A stretch of DNA of 64,000 bases from JAAFHB01 sp963677935 (GCA_963677935.2 CAXXEH010000003.1:2666001-2730000), one strand, 5' to 3'. Numbered from the stretch's first letter, positions 1 to 9,237 are shown. Notes: generated by a model not told the origin, from the letters alone. Translations and numbers: made by a program.

Positions 1-2082
1 ATTTGTGGGATCGCCAATCATGACACAAGCGTTGTACTGAACCTGCCTGATATAGTAATACGCGAGCTTTTTGCTGTTATAATAATCTACCACAGCATCC
101 GAAATGATTGGCCATCCATCGCGCAGGTTCCACCAAATAATCCCTGTCTTTGTGAATTTCGCCATTCTCCATCGCTCGACGAAAAATTTCATCGCTTCAC
201 CCTGAACCACCTGCGAGGCAAAAATAAATTGATCCAGGTCTTTCAACGTATCTCCGAAAAGGGCATAAACCTGTTTTATCATCAGGTTATTCCGGTCATT
301 GGTTAGTGTATTATTAGGATGAACACGAACTGCCTTAGTCTGCCATTGCTCATTCCAATCCCCGGACTTTGTCCATGGATAAACATATTCCGCATCAAAC
401 ATTTTTTCGAGACTGCTCCGGTTAGGGCAACCATGATAACCAATCTCGGTTACAAAGTGGGCATTTACATCGGTATAAAAAGGGGCTTTATAATATCCGC
501 GTGGTCCCCACAGATGCACCTGGGGCATCAAGCTCATATTATTTCCTTGCTTAAAAAGTTCCTCACTGCAAAAAGGCGAGCTTGGCAAATAGCCTCTTAT
601 CGGATCATATTCCCATACTGCCCTGGCTAAAACCTGTCTGCTGATAATATCCAAACCAGGATTGATTGGGGTTGAAAAAGTCCACCCTATCGAGATATCA
701 ATCTCGTTGTTTCCACACCAAAGGACTAATGAGGGATGGTATCGCAAATTGAGTACGACTTTGATTGCTTCTTGTCTGACTTTTTCTGCAAATTCACTAT
801 CCTGGGGATAGACAGTACCGGCGAATGAAAAATCCTGCCAGACCATTATCCCATTTTCATCACATAGGTCATAAAATTTCTGATCCTCATAGACATTCCC
901 ACCCCAGCATCTGATCATATTACAATTCAAATCATTAACCATACTAAAAGCATCCTTTAGATGATCTTTGTCCCTGCTATGCAAAGCATCCAGAGGAACC
1001 CAGTTCGTTCCCCTGATAAAGATTTTTTCACCATTGATTTTAAATAAAAATTCTCCGGGCTTCTCTTTTGAAGTAATATCTGTATGTATTAATTCGGCTG
1101 TACGGATGCCTATTTTTTGTGTTTTTTCGTCAAGAACATTCTTTTTCTCATCGATAAGCCGTACGGTTGCATCATACAAAGTTGGATCGCCATACCCTTT
1201 TGGCCACCAGAAGTCGATATCTTCCAGTGAAATCATTTGCCGGCTGCAATGGTTGAACAACGGATAGGAATTCTCAAAGATAGTGCGGGAACCCTTTTTC
1301 AATGAAACCTCCATTGTCAATCCTTCGATAGGTGAGCGGTCAGTAGTTAATTGCCAGTCCAAAAGTATTTGAGCTTTTTTTTGCACAACATCAACGACGT
1401 CCGTCATCCAATAAACCTGCTCCACTCTTGTCGGCTTTTTTATTTCCAGAGAAACAGACTTCCAGAGTCCGGCGCTAACCAGTCGTGGCATAATATCCCA
1501 GCCATACATATGAGGAGCTTTGCGTATGTGAACCTGTTCTACCCTGAAGAACTTTCGGCCCCCGATAACTCCGTTAATATATTTCTGACTTTCGGCAACA
1601 ACTGGATCAATCCGGATATAAATGACATTATTGCCATCCGGATTTAAAAAATCAGTGATATCAAACCGGTGATCAATGAGCATGTTTTCGGTTTTCCCTA
1701 CAAATTTATTGTTAATCCAGATATTTCCGAAACAATCGAGACCTTCGAATACGATTTCGACCCGCTCACCTGTCTTAAACTGTGGTGATTTAAATGTTCG
1801 GCTATACCACCACTGATATGTCTCGTATTTTCTCAGATCGTTAATATTACTGCCAATCTCAGGATTTTTAATTATTCCTGATGCCTGCAAATCGAGTTCA
1901 ACATTACCAGGAACCGTTGCAGCTATTTCGGGCCAGTTACTGGACTTCAATTCATCCGGGGTAATGGGTGAACTTTTACCAAATAATCCATAGGACAACC
2001 TCCATGATCCATCAAGTGATATCTGAGCTTGCAAACTCATACTTAAAAACAGCAGAAAAATTCCATTTACCAAAGTTCTCAT
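1..2082 (-). CDS. GH2 beta-mannosidase-like glycosidase (3' end off the left edge)
   Basis: Secreted retaining beta-glycosidase of family GH2, most like beta-mannosidases that release terminal beta-mannose. The frame is open from the ATG at 2080-2082 to base 1 (694 codons); the C terminus lies outside the window. Residues 1-20 form a signal peptide ending in LQAQ. An N-terminal jelly-roll sugar-binding domain begins with SLDGSWRLSYG. The barrel carries NMIRCWGGNVYE (the Arg and Trp-Gly-Gly region typical of GH2 mannosidases), WCGNNEID with the acid/base Glu460, and FVTEIGYHG with the nucleophile Glu546, so both catalytic residues are present. The WCGNNE form separates it from LacZ-type GH2, which has NE after a histidine-rich motif. 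It follows the 611-aa gene after 130 bp and may have its own promoter, though no clear TAnnTTTG box was found. Substrate is inference from family resemblance; other beta-linked sugars are possible. Confidence 0.9.
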   Translation of the reverse strand, partial: MRTLVNGIFLLFLSMSLQAQISLDGSWRLSYGLFGKSSPITPDELKSSNWPEIAATVPGNVELDLQASGIIKNPEIGSNINDLRKYETYQWWYSRTFKSPQFKTGERVEIVFEGLDCFGNIWINNKFVGKTENMLIDHRFDITDFLNPDGNNVIYIRIDPVVAESQKYINGVIGGRKFFRVEQVHIRKAPHMYGWDIMPRLVSAGLWKSVSLEIKKPTRVEQVYWMTDVVDVVQKKAQILLDWQLTTDRSPIEGLTMEVSLKKGSRTIFENSYPLFNHCSRQMISLEDIDFWWPKGYGDPTLYDATVRLIDEKKNVLDEKTQKIGIRTAELIHTDITSKEKPGEFLFKINGEKIFIRGTNWVPLDALHSRDKDHLKDAFSMVNDLNCNMIRCWGGNVYEDQKFYDLCDENGIMVWQDFSFAGTVYPQDSEFAEKVRQEAIKVVLNLRYHPSLVLWCGNNEIDISIGWTFSTPINPGLDIISRQVLARAVWEYDPIRGYLPSSPFCSEELFKQGNNMSLMPQVHLWGPRGYYKAPFYTDVNAHFVTEIGYHGCPNRSSLEKMFDAEYVYPWTKSGDWNEQWQTKAVRVHPNNTLTNDRNNLMIKQVYALFGDTLKDLDQFIFASQVVQGEAMKFFVERWRMAKFTKTGIIWWNLRDGWPIISDAVVDYYNSKKLAYYYIRQVQYNACVMIGDPTN

Positions 2083-2212
2083 ATGTGATTTTTAAAAGTT
2101 TATTTCAGTTAAAATTTATACCTTCTTTCGAAATTTGTTCGTTCCGGTCACAAAGTGAAGCACTTTTGTATACAGAAGGGAGATCAGCAAAGGAATCGGA
2201 ACTGTACAAATT

Positions 2213-4048
2213 CTAAAACAGGGTCTGAATATCTTTTTTAATTTGTGAAGCTACATCTTCGGGTAAATTTTTAAGTCCGTTAAACTCAATGTATCCATTG
2301 GCAACACCCACCCCGGTTCCGCTCTTTCGTGCAAGATCCATCTGGGGTTCCCACATCTGTATAAAGTGCCACGAACAGGGAACCCAGGGCTTCTTGCCCA
2401 GCGGTGCCAGGTAACGGATCGGCTCTTTACGGTAAAGGGGATTACCCAGCAAATTGGGATAGGAGTGGTCGCCCGCTTCGCCGTCAGCCCACATCACCAT
2501 GTTGGCCATGCTGCAATCGCTGGTCAGCAGGGCCTTATCTTTGCCATAGGAGTGGATTAATTCGCGCATCTGCTTCATATACGGAATAGAATGAGCCGAA
2601 AGTGCCCCTTTCCTATCGGGATGCTCATCATAACCTAAACACAGGAAGGTCTCATCAAACACAATCGCATCGGGATTTAAGATCTCCATAATATATTCAG
2701 TCTGTTTCAGCAGGTGGTCTCTCCAATCTTTCGATGCGAACGACATAAACCAGTTCTGCCCAGCGGTATCGGAATTGCTCCACGGATATTTTATGGGCTG
2801 ACCCTCAGTATTCACAAGTATTGAATCCTTTAACTTACTGAATAGCGGGGAGGCATCGTCAAAACAGAGGGTATGCATATAAACGGCCGGGTGTGTACCA
2901 ACTTTTCGGGTTGCCTCAATCCGTGCTTTCATTTTACCGATTGACATTTCAGCGGCTCCATGTTTATCGCCCTGCATTGCCAGCCATTTTTCTCTCGAAG
3001 GTTGAATAAAATCGCCGATTGATGGGTAATAACCATGTTGGGTTGCCATACCAACATGATATTCTTTAAAATAAGGGAGATCAGATTCATATCCGTCGCC
3101 CCGATGCCCGTTTTCTCCATTGGCTGACGATAAAAAGTCATAATAATGAACTTTCACCTCTCTCAGCCAGTCAGGGACTGTCCCTGAATCTTTATACCCA
3201 TATCGTTGAAAGGCATTCCAGGCAACCGAGGTATCTCCCTGATGAATAAAGAGAAAACACCTGATGATCATCTCTTCACCCGGATTCAAATTAATTTGTC
3301 TTCTGGCAGACCACTGAGGATTATTCTGATTGTCGGGTGTCGATTTAAATTCGCATGCATGTTCAGCTTCGGTGAACATCGATACGCGCCATGGAGTACC
3401 GGGATAAAAGGTGTCGACAACAGGAGCAAGTAGGAGTGCTTTTGTTTTCCGCTTTGAGGGATTAGCAGCCATGGGTTCCAGGTAATTACACTCAAAGCTT
3501 TCCCGTCCGACTTTATGATCACAGTCGGTGAAAAAGTCAAGACTTCCTATCGCAGTATGACGGTCATCCTTAAATAATCCTGCCGCTGAAATAGGTATAT
3601 AAATTTGTTGATGATCATATTGTTTGGAAGCCTGGGCGCCGGTAATAAAGCTAATGTCAACAAATTTAACTGTATTGCTCAGGTTCCGAAGAGTTAACCT
3701 GGCCTCAAGCAAATCTTCACATTGACCAAAAGGGGTTTTATGCAATTGATGTATTAATCGGGCATCGATTTGTTCACCCCTGATTTCTTCCTGACCAGGT
3801 TTTAGATTTATTTCCAGATAGCTCTTACCCTGATCCACTAAAGAACAGGTCGCGTCCAGTACAGCAGAGGTAGTATTCCTGACAAGGGGCTCATTCTCAG
3901 AGATCACATGGCTGAACAATTTATTTCCCGTATTTTTCACCCAACGCAATTTGGATTTTGACGAAGAAATTCCAAATACTGAACTGGGCAACAGACTAGT
4001 TCCCAGCATTCCAGTGCCTGCAAGGGCTAAAAAATTACGGCGCTCCAT
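2213..4048 (-). CDS. Tat-exported putative glycoside hydrolase (beta-sandwich plus TIM barrel), family unrecognised
   Basis: 611 residues. The start (MERRNFLALAG) carries a twin-arginine-type export signal with a hydrophobic stretch to about residue 27 (VFG). Residues ~30-280 look like beta-sandwich, and ~290-610 look like a TIM barrel of the alpha-galactosidase-like (GH36/GH31 superfamily) kind. Acidic barrel-strand motifs include PDAIVFDETF, where Asp or Glu could be catalytic, and LLTSDCS further on. I do not recognise a named CAZy family; GH or DUF6259-like is a guess. It sits 68 bp downstream of the MFS transporter and upstream of GH2, at the promoter-distal end of the locus. The likely role is removal of a side-chain sugar in the periplasm. 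That it is a glycosidase is inference from fold-like motifs and context. Confidence 0.7.
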   Translation of the reverse strand: MERRNFLALAGTGMLGTSLLPSSVFGISSSKSKLRWVKNTGNKLFSHVISENEPLVRNTTSAVLDATCSLVDQGKSYLEINLKPGQEEIRGEQIDARLIHQLHKTPFGQCEDLLEARLTLRNLSNTVKFVDISFITGAQASKQYDHQQIYIPISAAGLFKDDRHTAIGSLDFFTDCDHKVGRESFECNYLEPMAANPSKRKTKALLLAPVVDTFYPGTPWRVSMFTEAEHACEFKSTPDNQNNPQWSARRQINLNPGEEMIIRCFLFIHQGDTSVAWNAFQRYGYKDSGTVPDWLREVKVHYYDFLSSANGENGHRGDGYESDLPYFKEYHVGMATQHGYYPSIGDFIQPSREKWLAMQGDKHGAAEMSIGKMKARIEATRKVGTHPAVYMHTLCFDDASPLFSKLKDSILVNTEGQPIKYPWSNSDTAGQNWFMSFASKDWRDHLLKQTEYIMEILNPDAIVFDETFLCLGYDEHPDRKGALSAHSIPYMKQMRELIHSYGKDKALLTSDCSMANMVMWADGEAGDHSYPNLLGNPLYRKEPIRYLAPLGKKPWVPCSWHFIQMWEPQMDLARKSGTGVGVANGYIEFNGLKNLPEDVASQIKKDIQTLF

Positions 4049-4116
4049 TTTATTTTATTAATATACTTATATTCAATAACTTATTTCTTCTTCGCGACTT
4101 TAGTTATCAATCTGGA

Positions 4117-5385
4117 TTAAGGATTTAACAATACAGGTTTCATTGTTGGGGTGAGCCGGTGAACAATTGCAATTCCGATCAGATAACCAAAAGAGGCAAT
4201 CACAAAGGGGAAAACATACCCATCAGTTCCTGATTTGTTCAAAGCATAACCAATCAATAATGAAGTAACCATTGCCGCAATACCGCTGATTGTGGTTGCA
4301 AAACCAATAACTGAGCCCACTGCTGACTTTGGAAACAGGTCGGAAGCGACTGTGAAAATATTAGCTGACCAGGAGTTATGTGCCGCAGCTGCCAGAGCGA
4401 TCAGCGCCACACAAACATAAATCGAATCAAGAAAGGGTACCATCATAACCGGAAGCACCAGAATTGCGCTAACCAACATAGTTATTTTGCGGGCAAAATT
4501 GACAGATCTTCCTTTTTTCAACAGCCAGGAGGACATGGCTCCTCCTCCTATCCCACCACAATAGGCCACTACATAAATGATTACCAATGGTAATGCCAGG
4601 CCGCTCAGGTTGATCCCGAATTTGGCATGAAGAAATTTAGCTCCCCAGAATAGATAAAAATACCACACAGGATCAGCAAATAATTTGCCAAGAGCCACTG
4701 CCCATGTTTGCCTGTAAAGGACCAACCGGCTCCATGGAATCTTCACCTTTTCGGGTTTTCCGGAACCATCCAGGATATAATCACGTTCATCCTGATTGAC
4801 AAAACGGCTCTCCTCCGGAGTCCGGTATACGATCAGCCACATGACCAACCATAGCAAACTTAAGATACCTGAAAAAACAAAGACAAACTTCCACGAGAAA
4901 AAGAGCAGCAGAATAACTGGAATGAGCAGGGGTGCAAGAACCTGTCCAAAATTGGATCCGCCGTTAAACAATCCTGTGGCAAAAGCCCTCTCCTTTGGGG
5001 GGAACCATTCGGCAACGGTTTTAATGCTTGCAGGGAAATTGGCAGCCTGCCCAATACCCAAACCCATGCGGGCAAAGGCAAATCCCATCCAGCTTCTGGC
5101 TAATGCATGACTCGTACTGGCAACTCCCCACAGAAAGACAGCCAACGCAAATCCCCAGCGTGTTCCCAGACGATCAATCAAATATCCCATGATAAAAGTA
5201 CCAATGGCATAAGTAAGCTGAAAGGCAAACACGATGTATCCATACTCCTGTTCATTCCAGCCAAACTCGGCACCGAGATTTGGCGCCAGTATACCAATGA
5301 GCACCCGGTCAAAATAATTGATGGTGGTCGACAGGAAAAGCATTGCCACGATGACCCATCGAAAGTTGGTCTTATTGGAAATCAT
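4117..5385 (-). CDS. MFS transporter, hexuronate/anion:cation symporter type
   Basis: 422-residue inner-membrane permease of the major facilitator superfamily with about 12 hydrophobic helices. The N-terminal half has the features of the ACS (anion:cation symporter) subfamily, which includes ExuT and related sugar-acid carriers: TTINYFDRVLIG in helix 1, the loop motif DRLGTRWGF, GLGIGQAANFPAS in helix 4, and EWFPPKERAFATG before helix 5. Known ACS members import hexuronates, glucarate or other organic anions with protons. In this locus it would take up an acidic or neutral monosaccharide freed in the periplasm, which fits the glucuronoyl-esterase-like and rhamnosidase genes nearby. It lies 135 bp downstream of the isomerase-like gene; a weak stem-loop sits in that gap. 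Substrate cannot be read from sequence. Confidence 0.88.
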   Translation of the reverse strand: MISNKTNFRWVIVAMLFLSTTINYFDRVLIGILAPNLGAEFGWNEQEYGYIVFAFQLTYAIGTFIMGYLIDRLGTRWGFALAVFLWGVASTSHALARSWMGFAFARMGLGIGQAANFPASIKTVAEWFPPKERAFATGLFNGGSNFGQVLAPLLIPVILLLFFSWKFVFVFSGILSLLWLVMWLIVYRTPEESRFVNQDERDYILDGSGKPEKVKIPWSRLVLYRQTWAVALGKLFADPVWYFYLFWGAKFLHAKFGINLSGLALPLVIIYVVAYCGGIGGGAMSSWLLKKGRSVNFARKITMLVSAILVLPVMMVPFLDSIYVCVALIALAAAAHNSWSANIFTVASDLFPKSAVGSVIGFATTISGIAAMVTSLLIGYALNKSGTDGYVFPFVIASFGYLIGIAIVHRLTPTMKPVLLNP

Positions 5386-5454
5386 TGTTTAAGTTGTTGG
5401 TTTTATCACGAATTGCACTCCTAAGTATAACTTTCTACCTTTAAATGAAAAGAT

Positions 5455-5469
5455 AATCAGTGGCTGATT
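5455..5469 (-). terminator. weak stem-loop, possible terminator
   Basis: A 6-bp stem (AATCAG/CTGATT) with a 3-nt loop lies in the gap between the isomerase-like gene and the MFS gene. On the minus strand it is followed by ATCTTTTCATTT. The stem is short and AT-rich, so it may do no more than slow transcription. Confidence 0.25.
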
Positions 5470-5520
5470 TTCATCTTATCCCCGCTAAACGATCTGAAAG
5501 ATTGTATTCTACACATTCAG

Positions 5521-6411
5521 TTAGCGTTTCTCCTTCGAATACCTTTTTTTGTACGCTTTCCAGGTATTCATCGATTGGGTAAGTGCCGGTTCACAATCCA
5601 TCTTAATATTATAGCACTGTAATCCAAATTTCCCCTTGTAGTCATTGTCTTTCAAAAGTTTAACGGTTGGATAAGGATCAAAACTTCCTTTGCCCAAAGG
5701 CTGAATCAACCTGTCCCAGTCCATTTTCTGAGTGTCGCCAATATCGGCCCCTGAGAGTGAAACCATAAAAAGATAGGGTATACCCCCTTTTAACTGCGCT
5801 TCCAGATTTTCCGGACCCTGAACTTTCAGAAAATGGCAGAGGTTAAAAACAGCTCCCAGATTGGGACGGTTCACTAGTTTGACCAGTTTCAAAGTATGGG
5901 CAAATGATTCGCAATAGAATGAAAAATGGGGATATACAGCGAGTTTAACATTGTATTTCGCCGCATAATCGGCCAGCTCAGTCAGTACTTCCGCAAATTT
6001 GATATCCCCTTTTTCTTTATTGTTTTTATAAAGTTCACTGTGCAGGTGGAGTGTAATCAAAAGATCGCAGTCTTTCGAATCTTTGATCAGCTCTTTTAAC
6101 AATGGATTGTAGTGTGGAACACCTGAATCAATCTTCAGCGAGATATAGATCTCTGGCATAGCAAGCCCCACCTTATCGAGCGCCTTACGGAGTTCAAAGT
6201 AGCTATCTTCTGTGTGACCTGCAAGGCCGGAATATCCCAGTCGCTTTGCCAGTTTCGCCTGTTCTTCGTACCCAATTGGTGCATTGGGAAGCCGCATTGC
6301 ATTATTAAAGCAATAAAAAACGTTGTTTAAATTCTTACTTTTCGAATATGAATCTATTGATCCAAAAATAGTTATAAGTACAATTCCGAATAAAATCTTT
6401 TTCATCACCAT
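5521..6411 (-). CDS. exported sugar isomerase/epimerase-fold TIM-barrel protein with altered metal site
   Basis: 296 residues with a signal peptide (M1 or M3 to about residue 24), so it probably acts in the periplasm. The rest resembles the xylose-isomerase-like/AP-endonuclease-2 barrel family, with a tidy run of strands (LGYSGLAGHT, AMPEIYISLKI, VKLAVYPH, GAVFNLCH, GKFGLQCY). Family enzymes bind a divalent metal through Glu, Asp, His and Glu. Here the expected positions read Tyr160 (YPH, His162 kept), Asn190 (NLCH, His193 kept) and Gln265, so acidic ligands seem to be replaced. The ATG at 6409-6411 directly abuts the TAG stop of the Gfo/Idh/MocA gene (6412-6414), which implies translational coupling and a shared pathway. 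An epimerase, isomerase or non-hydrolytic glycoside-cleaving role is possible; a canonical metal-dependent isomerase looks unlikely. Confidence 0.8.
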   Translation of the reverse strand: MVMKKILFGIVLITIFGSIDSYSKSKNLNNVFYCFNNAMRLPNAPIGYEEQAKLAKRLGYSGLAGHTEDSYFELRKALDKVGLAMPEIYISLKIDSGVPHYNPLLKELIKDSKDCDLLITLHLHSELYKNNKEKGDIKFAEVLTELADYAAKYNVKLAVYPHFSFYCESFAHTLKLVKLVNRPNLGAVFNLCHFLKVQGPENLEAQLKGGIPYLFMVSLSGADIGDTQKMDWDRLIQPLGKGSFDPYPTVKLLKDNDYKGKFGLQCYNIKMDCEPALTQSMNTWKAYKKRYSKEKR

Positions 6412-7779
6412 CTATTTTAAGGGTACTTCCTGAAATTTATTCATCCAGTCGATCACGTTTTTATCGAGCCACTTTTCACGGAAAGGCCTGTTCAGCATTG
6501 CATTTGCAGCAGAATTGCCTGTGAATTTCATGGCCGTTTTGTCCCAGTTTAGTTCGACTCCCTGTTTAATGGATATCAATCCCATCAATGTGGTGAAATA
6601 GACATTATGACCTACTTCGAGTGGTTCAAATGCCTTCTTGCCGGTTTCGATTGCCCTGAGAAAATCTGCCTTATCGGTTAAGGTATCTTTGTAGGAAATT
6701 TCGTTTGGTCGGGGTTTGTATTTAAGTATTGAGGGGTCACTCACCTCCATTTTATCGGGATAGGTAACTTTGATCCATCCCTTGTCACCTTCGAATTTCA
6801 CATATGGCTGATCGATGATATAGTTCATGGTGAGACCATCGGCATACTTGTAGTTGAGGTTAAATGACTCTATTGTATTCCATAAACCTTTCGAAAAACA
6901 GCCTGTTCCTGAAACGCTTATTGGTAATTCTACCTCTTTTTTCATTCCCCACAACGCGATATCACAAAGATGGGCGCCCCAGTTAACGATCATACCGTTG
7001 CTGTAATCTTCGTTTCGCAACCATCCTGGCCGGGTATCGATTGTATGCGGATCGTGAACCCTGTTCACATTGTAGGGGGCTGGGAATGCCGGTCCAAGCC
7101 ACATGTCGTAATTTAATTCTTTGGGAATTGGCATTTCAGGTTGAGGGCCAAGGGCACTGCCCGACAATTCGGCAGGAACACCAACCTTTACATTTACTAG
7201 TTTCCCTATTACACCATTATGAACGATTTCGATTGTTTTCCAGAAAGGTTCAAGCGACCTGAACTCACTGTCAAGACGGTTGGCAACTCCCTTCATCTTA
7301 ACGGCCTCGACAAGAGCCAAACTGTGAGAATAACTGACAGAGAGCGCTTTCTCAACCGAAACATGCTTACCGGCCAGCGCTGCAGTAATCGCTGCCGCAG
7401 AATGCCAATGATCGGAGGTTGAGACCATCACTGCATCTACACCTTTATTTGCGATCAAGTCACGATAATCATCGTATGTCTTTACACCTGAATACTTCGT
7501 TCCTGTTTTAGCTGAATAGGCCTCATTGATTACTTTTTCAGCATTTCCCAGTCGCCAGGAATCGACATCATTGATAGCGATCACCTGACAATTGTCCAGT
7601 TTGAGAAATCCATTTTTGAGATTGGCGCTAACAGCCTGTCGTCCTACCCCTATCATTCCGATTCCAATCCTATTGCTGGGGGCATTTTTCCCAAAAACCG
7701 ATGATGGAACAATTGTAGGGATCATTAATCCTGAAATGGCAGTTATTCCACTCCGTCTGATGAATTCTTTCCGGTTCAT
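6412..7779 (-). CDS. exported Gfo/Idh/MocA-family NAD(P)-dependent oxidoreductase (copy 1)
   Basis: 455 residues. The N terminus (MNRKEFIRRSGITAISG) has paired arginines before a hydrophobic stretch, consistent with Tat export of a folded, cofactor-bound protein. The Rossmann domain starts at IGMIGVGRQA (GxGxxA). VMVSTSDHWHS follows, and then the usual EKP motif reads VEKALSV, that is EKA. The C-terminal alpha/beta domain includes NWGAHLCDIALWG, typical of the Bacteroidota/Planctomycete exported clade. Known relatives oxidise sugars at C3 or C2, and the related GH109 family uses NAD to hydrolyse glycosides by a redox mechanism. The gene abuts the isomerase-like gene and is 14 bp from the URO-D gene, so URO-D, oxidoreductase and isomerase look co-transcribed. 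Substrate unknown. Confidence 0.88.
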   Translation of the reverse strand: MNRKEFIRRSGITAISGLMIPTIVPSSVFGKNAPSNRIGIGMIGVGRQAVSANLKNGFLKLDNCQVIAINDVDSWRLGNAEKVINEAYSAKTGTKYSGVKTYDDYRDLIANKGVDAVMVSTSDHWHSAAAITAALAGKHVSVEKALSVSYSHSLALVEAVKMKGVANRLDSEFRSLEPFWKTIEIVHNGVIGKLVNVKVGVPAELSGSALGPQPEMPIPKELNYDMWLGPAFPAPYNVNRVHDPHTIDTRPGWLRNEDYSNGMIVNWGAHLCDIALWGMKKEVELPISVSGTGCFSKGLWNTIESFNLNYKYADGLTMNYIIDQPYVKFEGDKGWIKVTYPDKMEVSDPSILKYKPRPNEISYKDTLTDKADFLRAIETGKKAFEPLEVGHNVYFTTLMGLISIKQGVELNWDKTAMKFTGNSAANAMLNRPFREKWLDKNVIDWMNKFQEVPLK

Positions 7780-7793
7780 TTTTTATAGGTCCT

Positions 7794-8954
7794 TTAGTAT
7801 TTTCCAAACTTTTGAAGCGTTTTCCACATTGCCATGATGTTTTGAGGCGGCACTTCACTTTGAATATTGTGTACTGTAGCAAAGACAAAACCACCACCGG
7901 GTGCCAGCGCATCAATGTTTCTCCTTACATGATCCGAAACCTCAGCGGGAGATGCGGTTGGCAGAATCTTTTGGGTATCGACGCCACCGCCCCAGAATAC
8001 GATGTCGTTCCCAAAATCTTTTTTCAGCTGTACAGGTTCCATTCCGGTTGCAGTAATATGCACAGGATTGAGGATATCGATGCCTATCTCAATAAAATCG
8101 GGAATGATCGAACGCACATTTCCGCACGAGTGAAACATCACCTTTGCATTGGGAGCGCCTTTTCGCATCGCGGCCGTTACCCTGGCTATATGCGGTTTAT
8201 AGCACATTCGAAACTGGTCGGGATCGATCAGCTGCGAATCCTGTGTCCCATAATCGTCACCTTCGGCTACAACATCTATAACATCAGCCAGTTCATTCAG
8301 TGCCATTTCCCAGAATTCAATCTTAAGGTCAGCAATCTTACCGATTAAAAGATCAGAAAATTCAGGAAACATAAACGGATCCATCATGGCGTTGGTCATC
8401 CCTCTCACCCGTTGCTGCATCTCAAAAACGCCGGCGCAGAGTCCCTTAAGCATCACCAATTTCCCTTGTTCCTTATAGTACAGCGCTTTTTCACGCAAAC
8501 CGGCAATCCTTCGTTTATCAGCAGCATACGGCCAGTTAAACTGAACGATATCGTTTTCAGTAGGATCAGCAATCTGTTCCATCGGATTTTTCACCAACGA
8601 AAACCAGTGTCCATTGTTTTTAGGAAAATGGTGGATGAAGTTCCACTCATCATAATACTCCCAATTATCTCCGGCTTCGGTTAGTTTTTCATAAACGTCC
8701 CAGTTGTGACTTGTCAGTGGAAGGAGGCTTCGTGTATCAACCTGAAGGGTTTCAAGCACAGACTGTGATGGTGTTACAATTTGCTGAATCACATCTGCCC
8801 AGACAGGCTCCTCTGCTGGCAAATTCAAATATTCAAGCAGCTTTTGGTAAGCGCCATTTGTAATTCCGGTCCAGGTTGAACCAGCAAGGTCAAATGGGAC
8901 CTGGTCAGGTTCCTGATGATTAAGTGTTTTTAAAATTCTCTCGCGGGAGTTCAT
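7794..8954 (-). CDS. uroporphyrinogen decarboxylase (URO-D) superfamily protein, methyltransferase-like
   Basis: 386-residue cytoplasmic protein with no signal peptide. It begins with the family opening MNSRERILKTLNHQEPDQVPFD. KVMFHSCGNV carries His275-x-Cys277-Gly-Asn, the zinc-binding HxCGN motif of the MtaA/MtbA methyltransferase branch rather than heme URO-D. Near the C terminus, where MtaA-type enzymes have a third Cys, the sequence reads TVHNIQSEVPP with His and no Cys. Characterised relatives move methyl groups from corrinoid proteins to coenzyme M, or decarboxylate tetrapyrroles; no corrinoid protein is encoded nearby. Members of this branch recur in Bacteroidota glycan loci with unknown function. 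It starts the group that continues into the oxidoreductase and isomerase. A role in O-methyl sugar handling is speculation. Confidence 0.82.
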   Translation of the reverse strand: MNSRERILKTLNHQEPDQVPFDLAGSTWTGITNGAYQKLLEYLNLPAEEPVWADVIQQIVTPSQSVLETLQVDTRSLLPLTSHNWDVYEKLTEAGDNWEYYDEWNFIHHFPKNNGHWFSLVKNPMEQIADPTENDIVQFNWPYAADKRRIAGLREKALYYKEQGKLVMLKGLCAGVFEMQQRVRGMTNAMMDPFMFPEFSDLLIGKIADLKIEFWEMALNELADVIDVVAEGDDYGTQDSQLIDPDQFRMCYKPHIARVTAAMRKGAPNAKVMFHSCGNVRSIIPDFIEIGIDILNPVHITATGMEPVQLKKDFGNDIVFWGGGVDTQKILPTASPAEVSDHVRRNIDALAPGGGFVFATVHNIQSEVPPQNIMAMWKTLQKFGKY

Positions 8955-9161
8955 TGTTTATTCAATTATAAGCCTCAATAAATACATCTAGATATAAACC
9001 AGGTATTTACACCGACTCTATTTTGGACTAATCTGATTAAGAGTAATTTAATTATTCTATATAAGAAGGATTAAATGATGATTTTGTACTCAATGATTCA
9101 GAAGAAATATGTTTGGGAAATCCCCCAGGTCTGCCTTTTCAATAAAATTCCCAACGTAATG

Positions 9162-9221
9162 GATATCCTAATTGTGAGCTCCTATTATGATTTTACTTAT
9201 CAGTTAAAGCATTAGGATATC
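9162..9221. repeat. 11-bp perfect inverted repeat with 38-nt spacer
   Basis: GATATCCTAAT at 9162-9172 is exactly complementary to ATTAGGATATC at 9211-9221. Each arm contains the palindrome GATATC. It could be an operator pair or an RNA stem upstream of the URO-D gene; no T-run follows it. Confidence 0.55.
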
Positions 9222-9237
9222 AATCTATTTAAAAACA

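Noticed and set aside
7812..8348. 178-codon open frame on the plus strand
   Set aside because: Lies opposite the well-supported URO-D family gene and shows no protein-like motifs.
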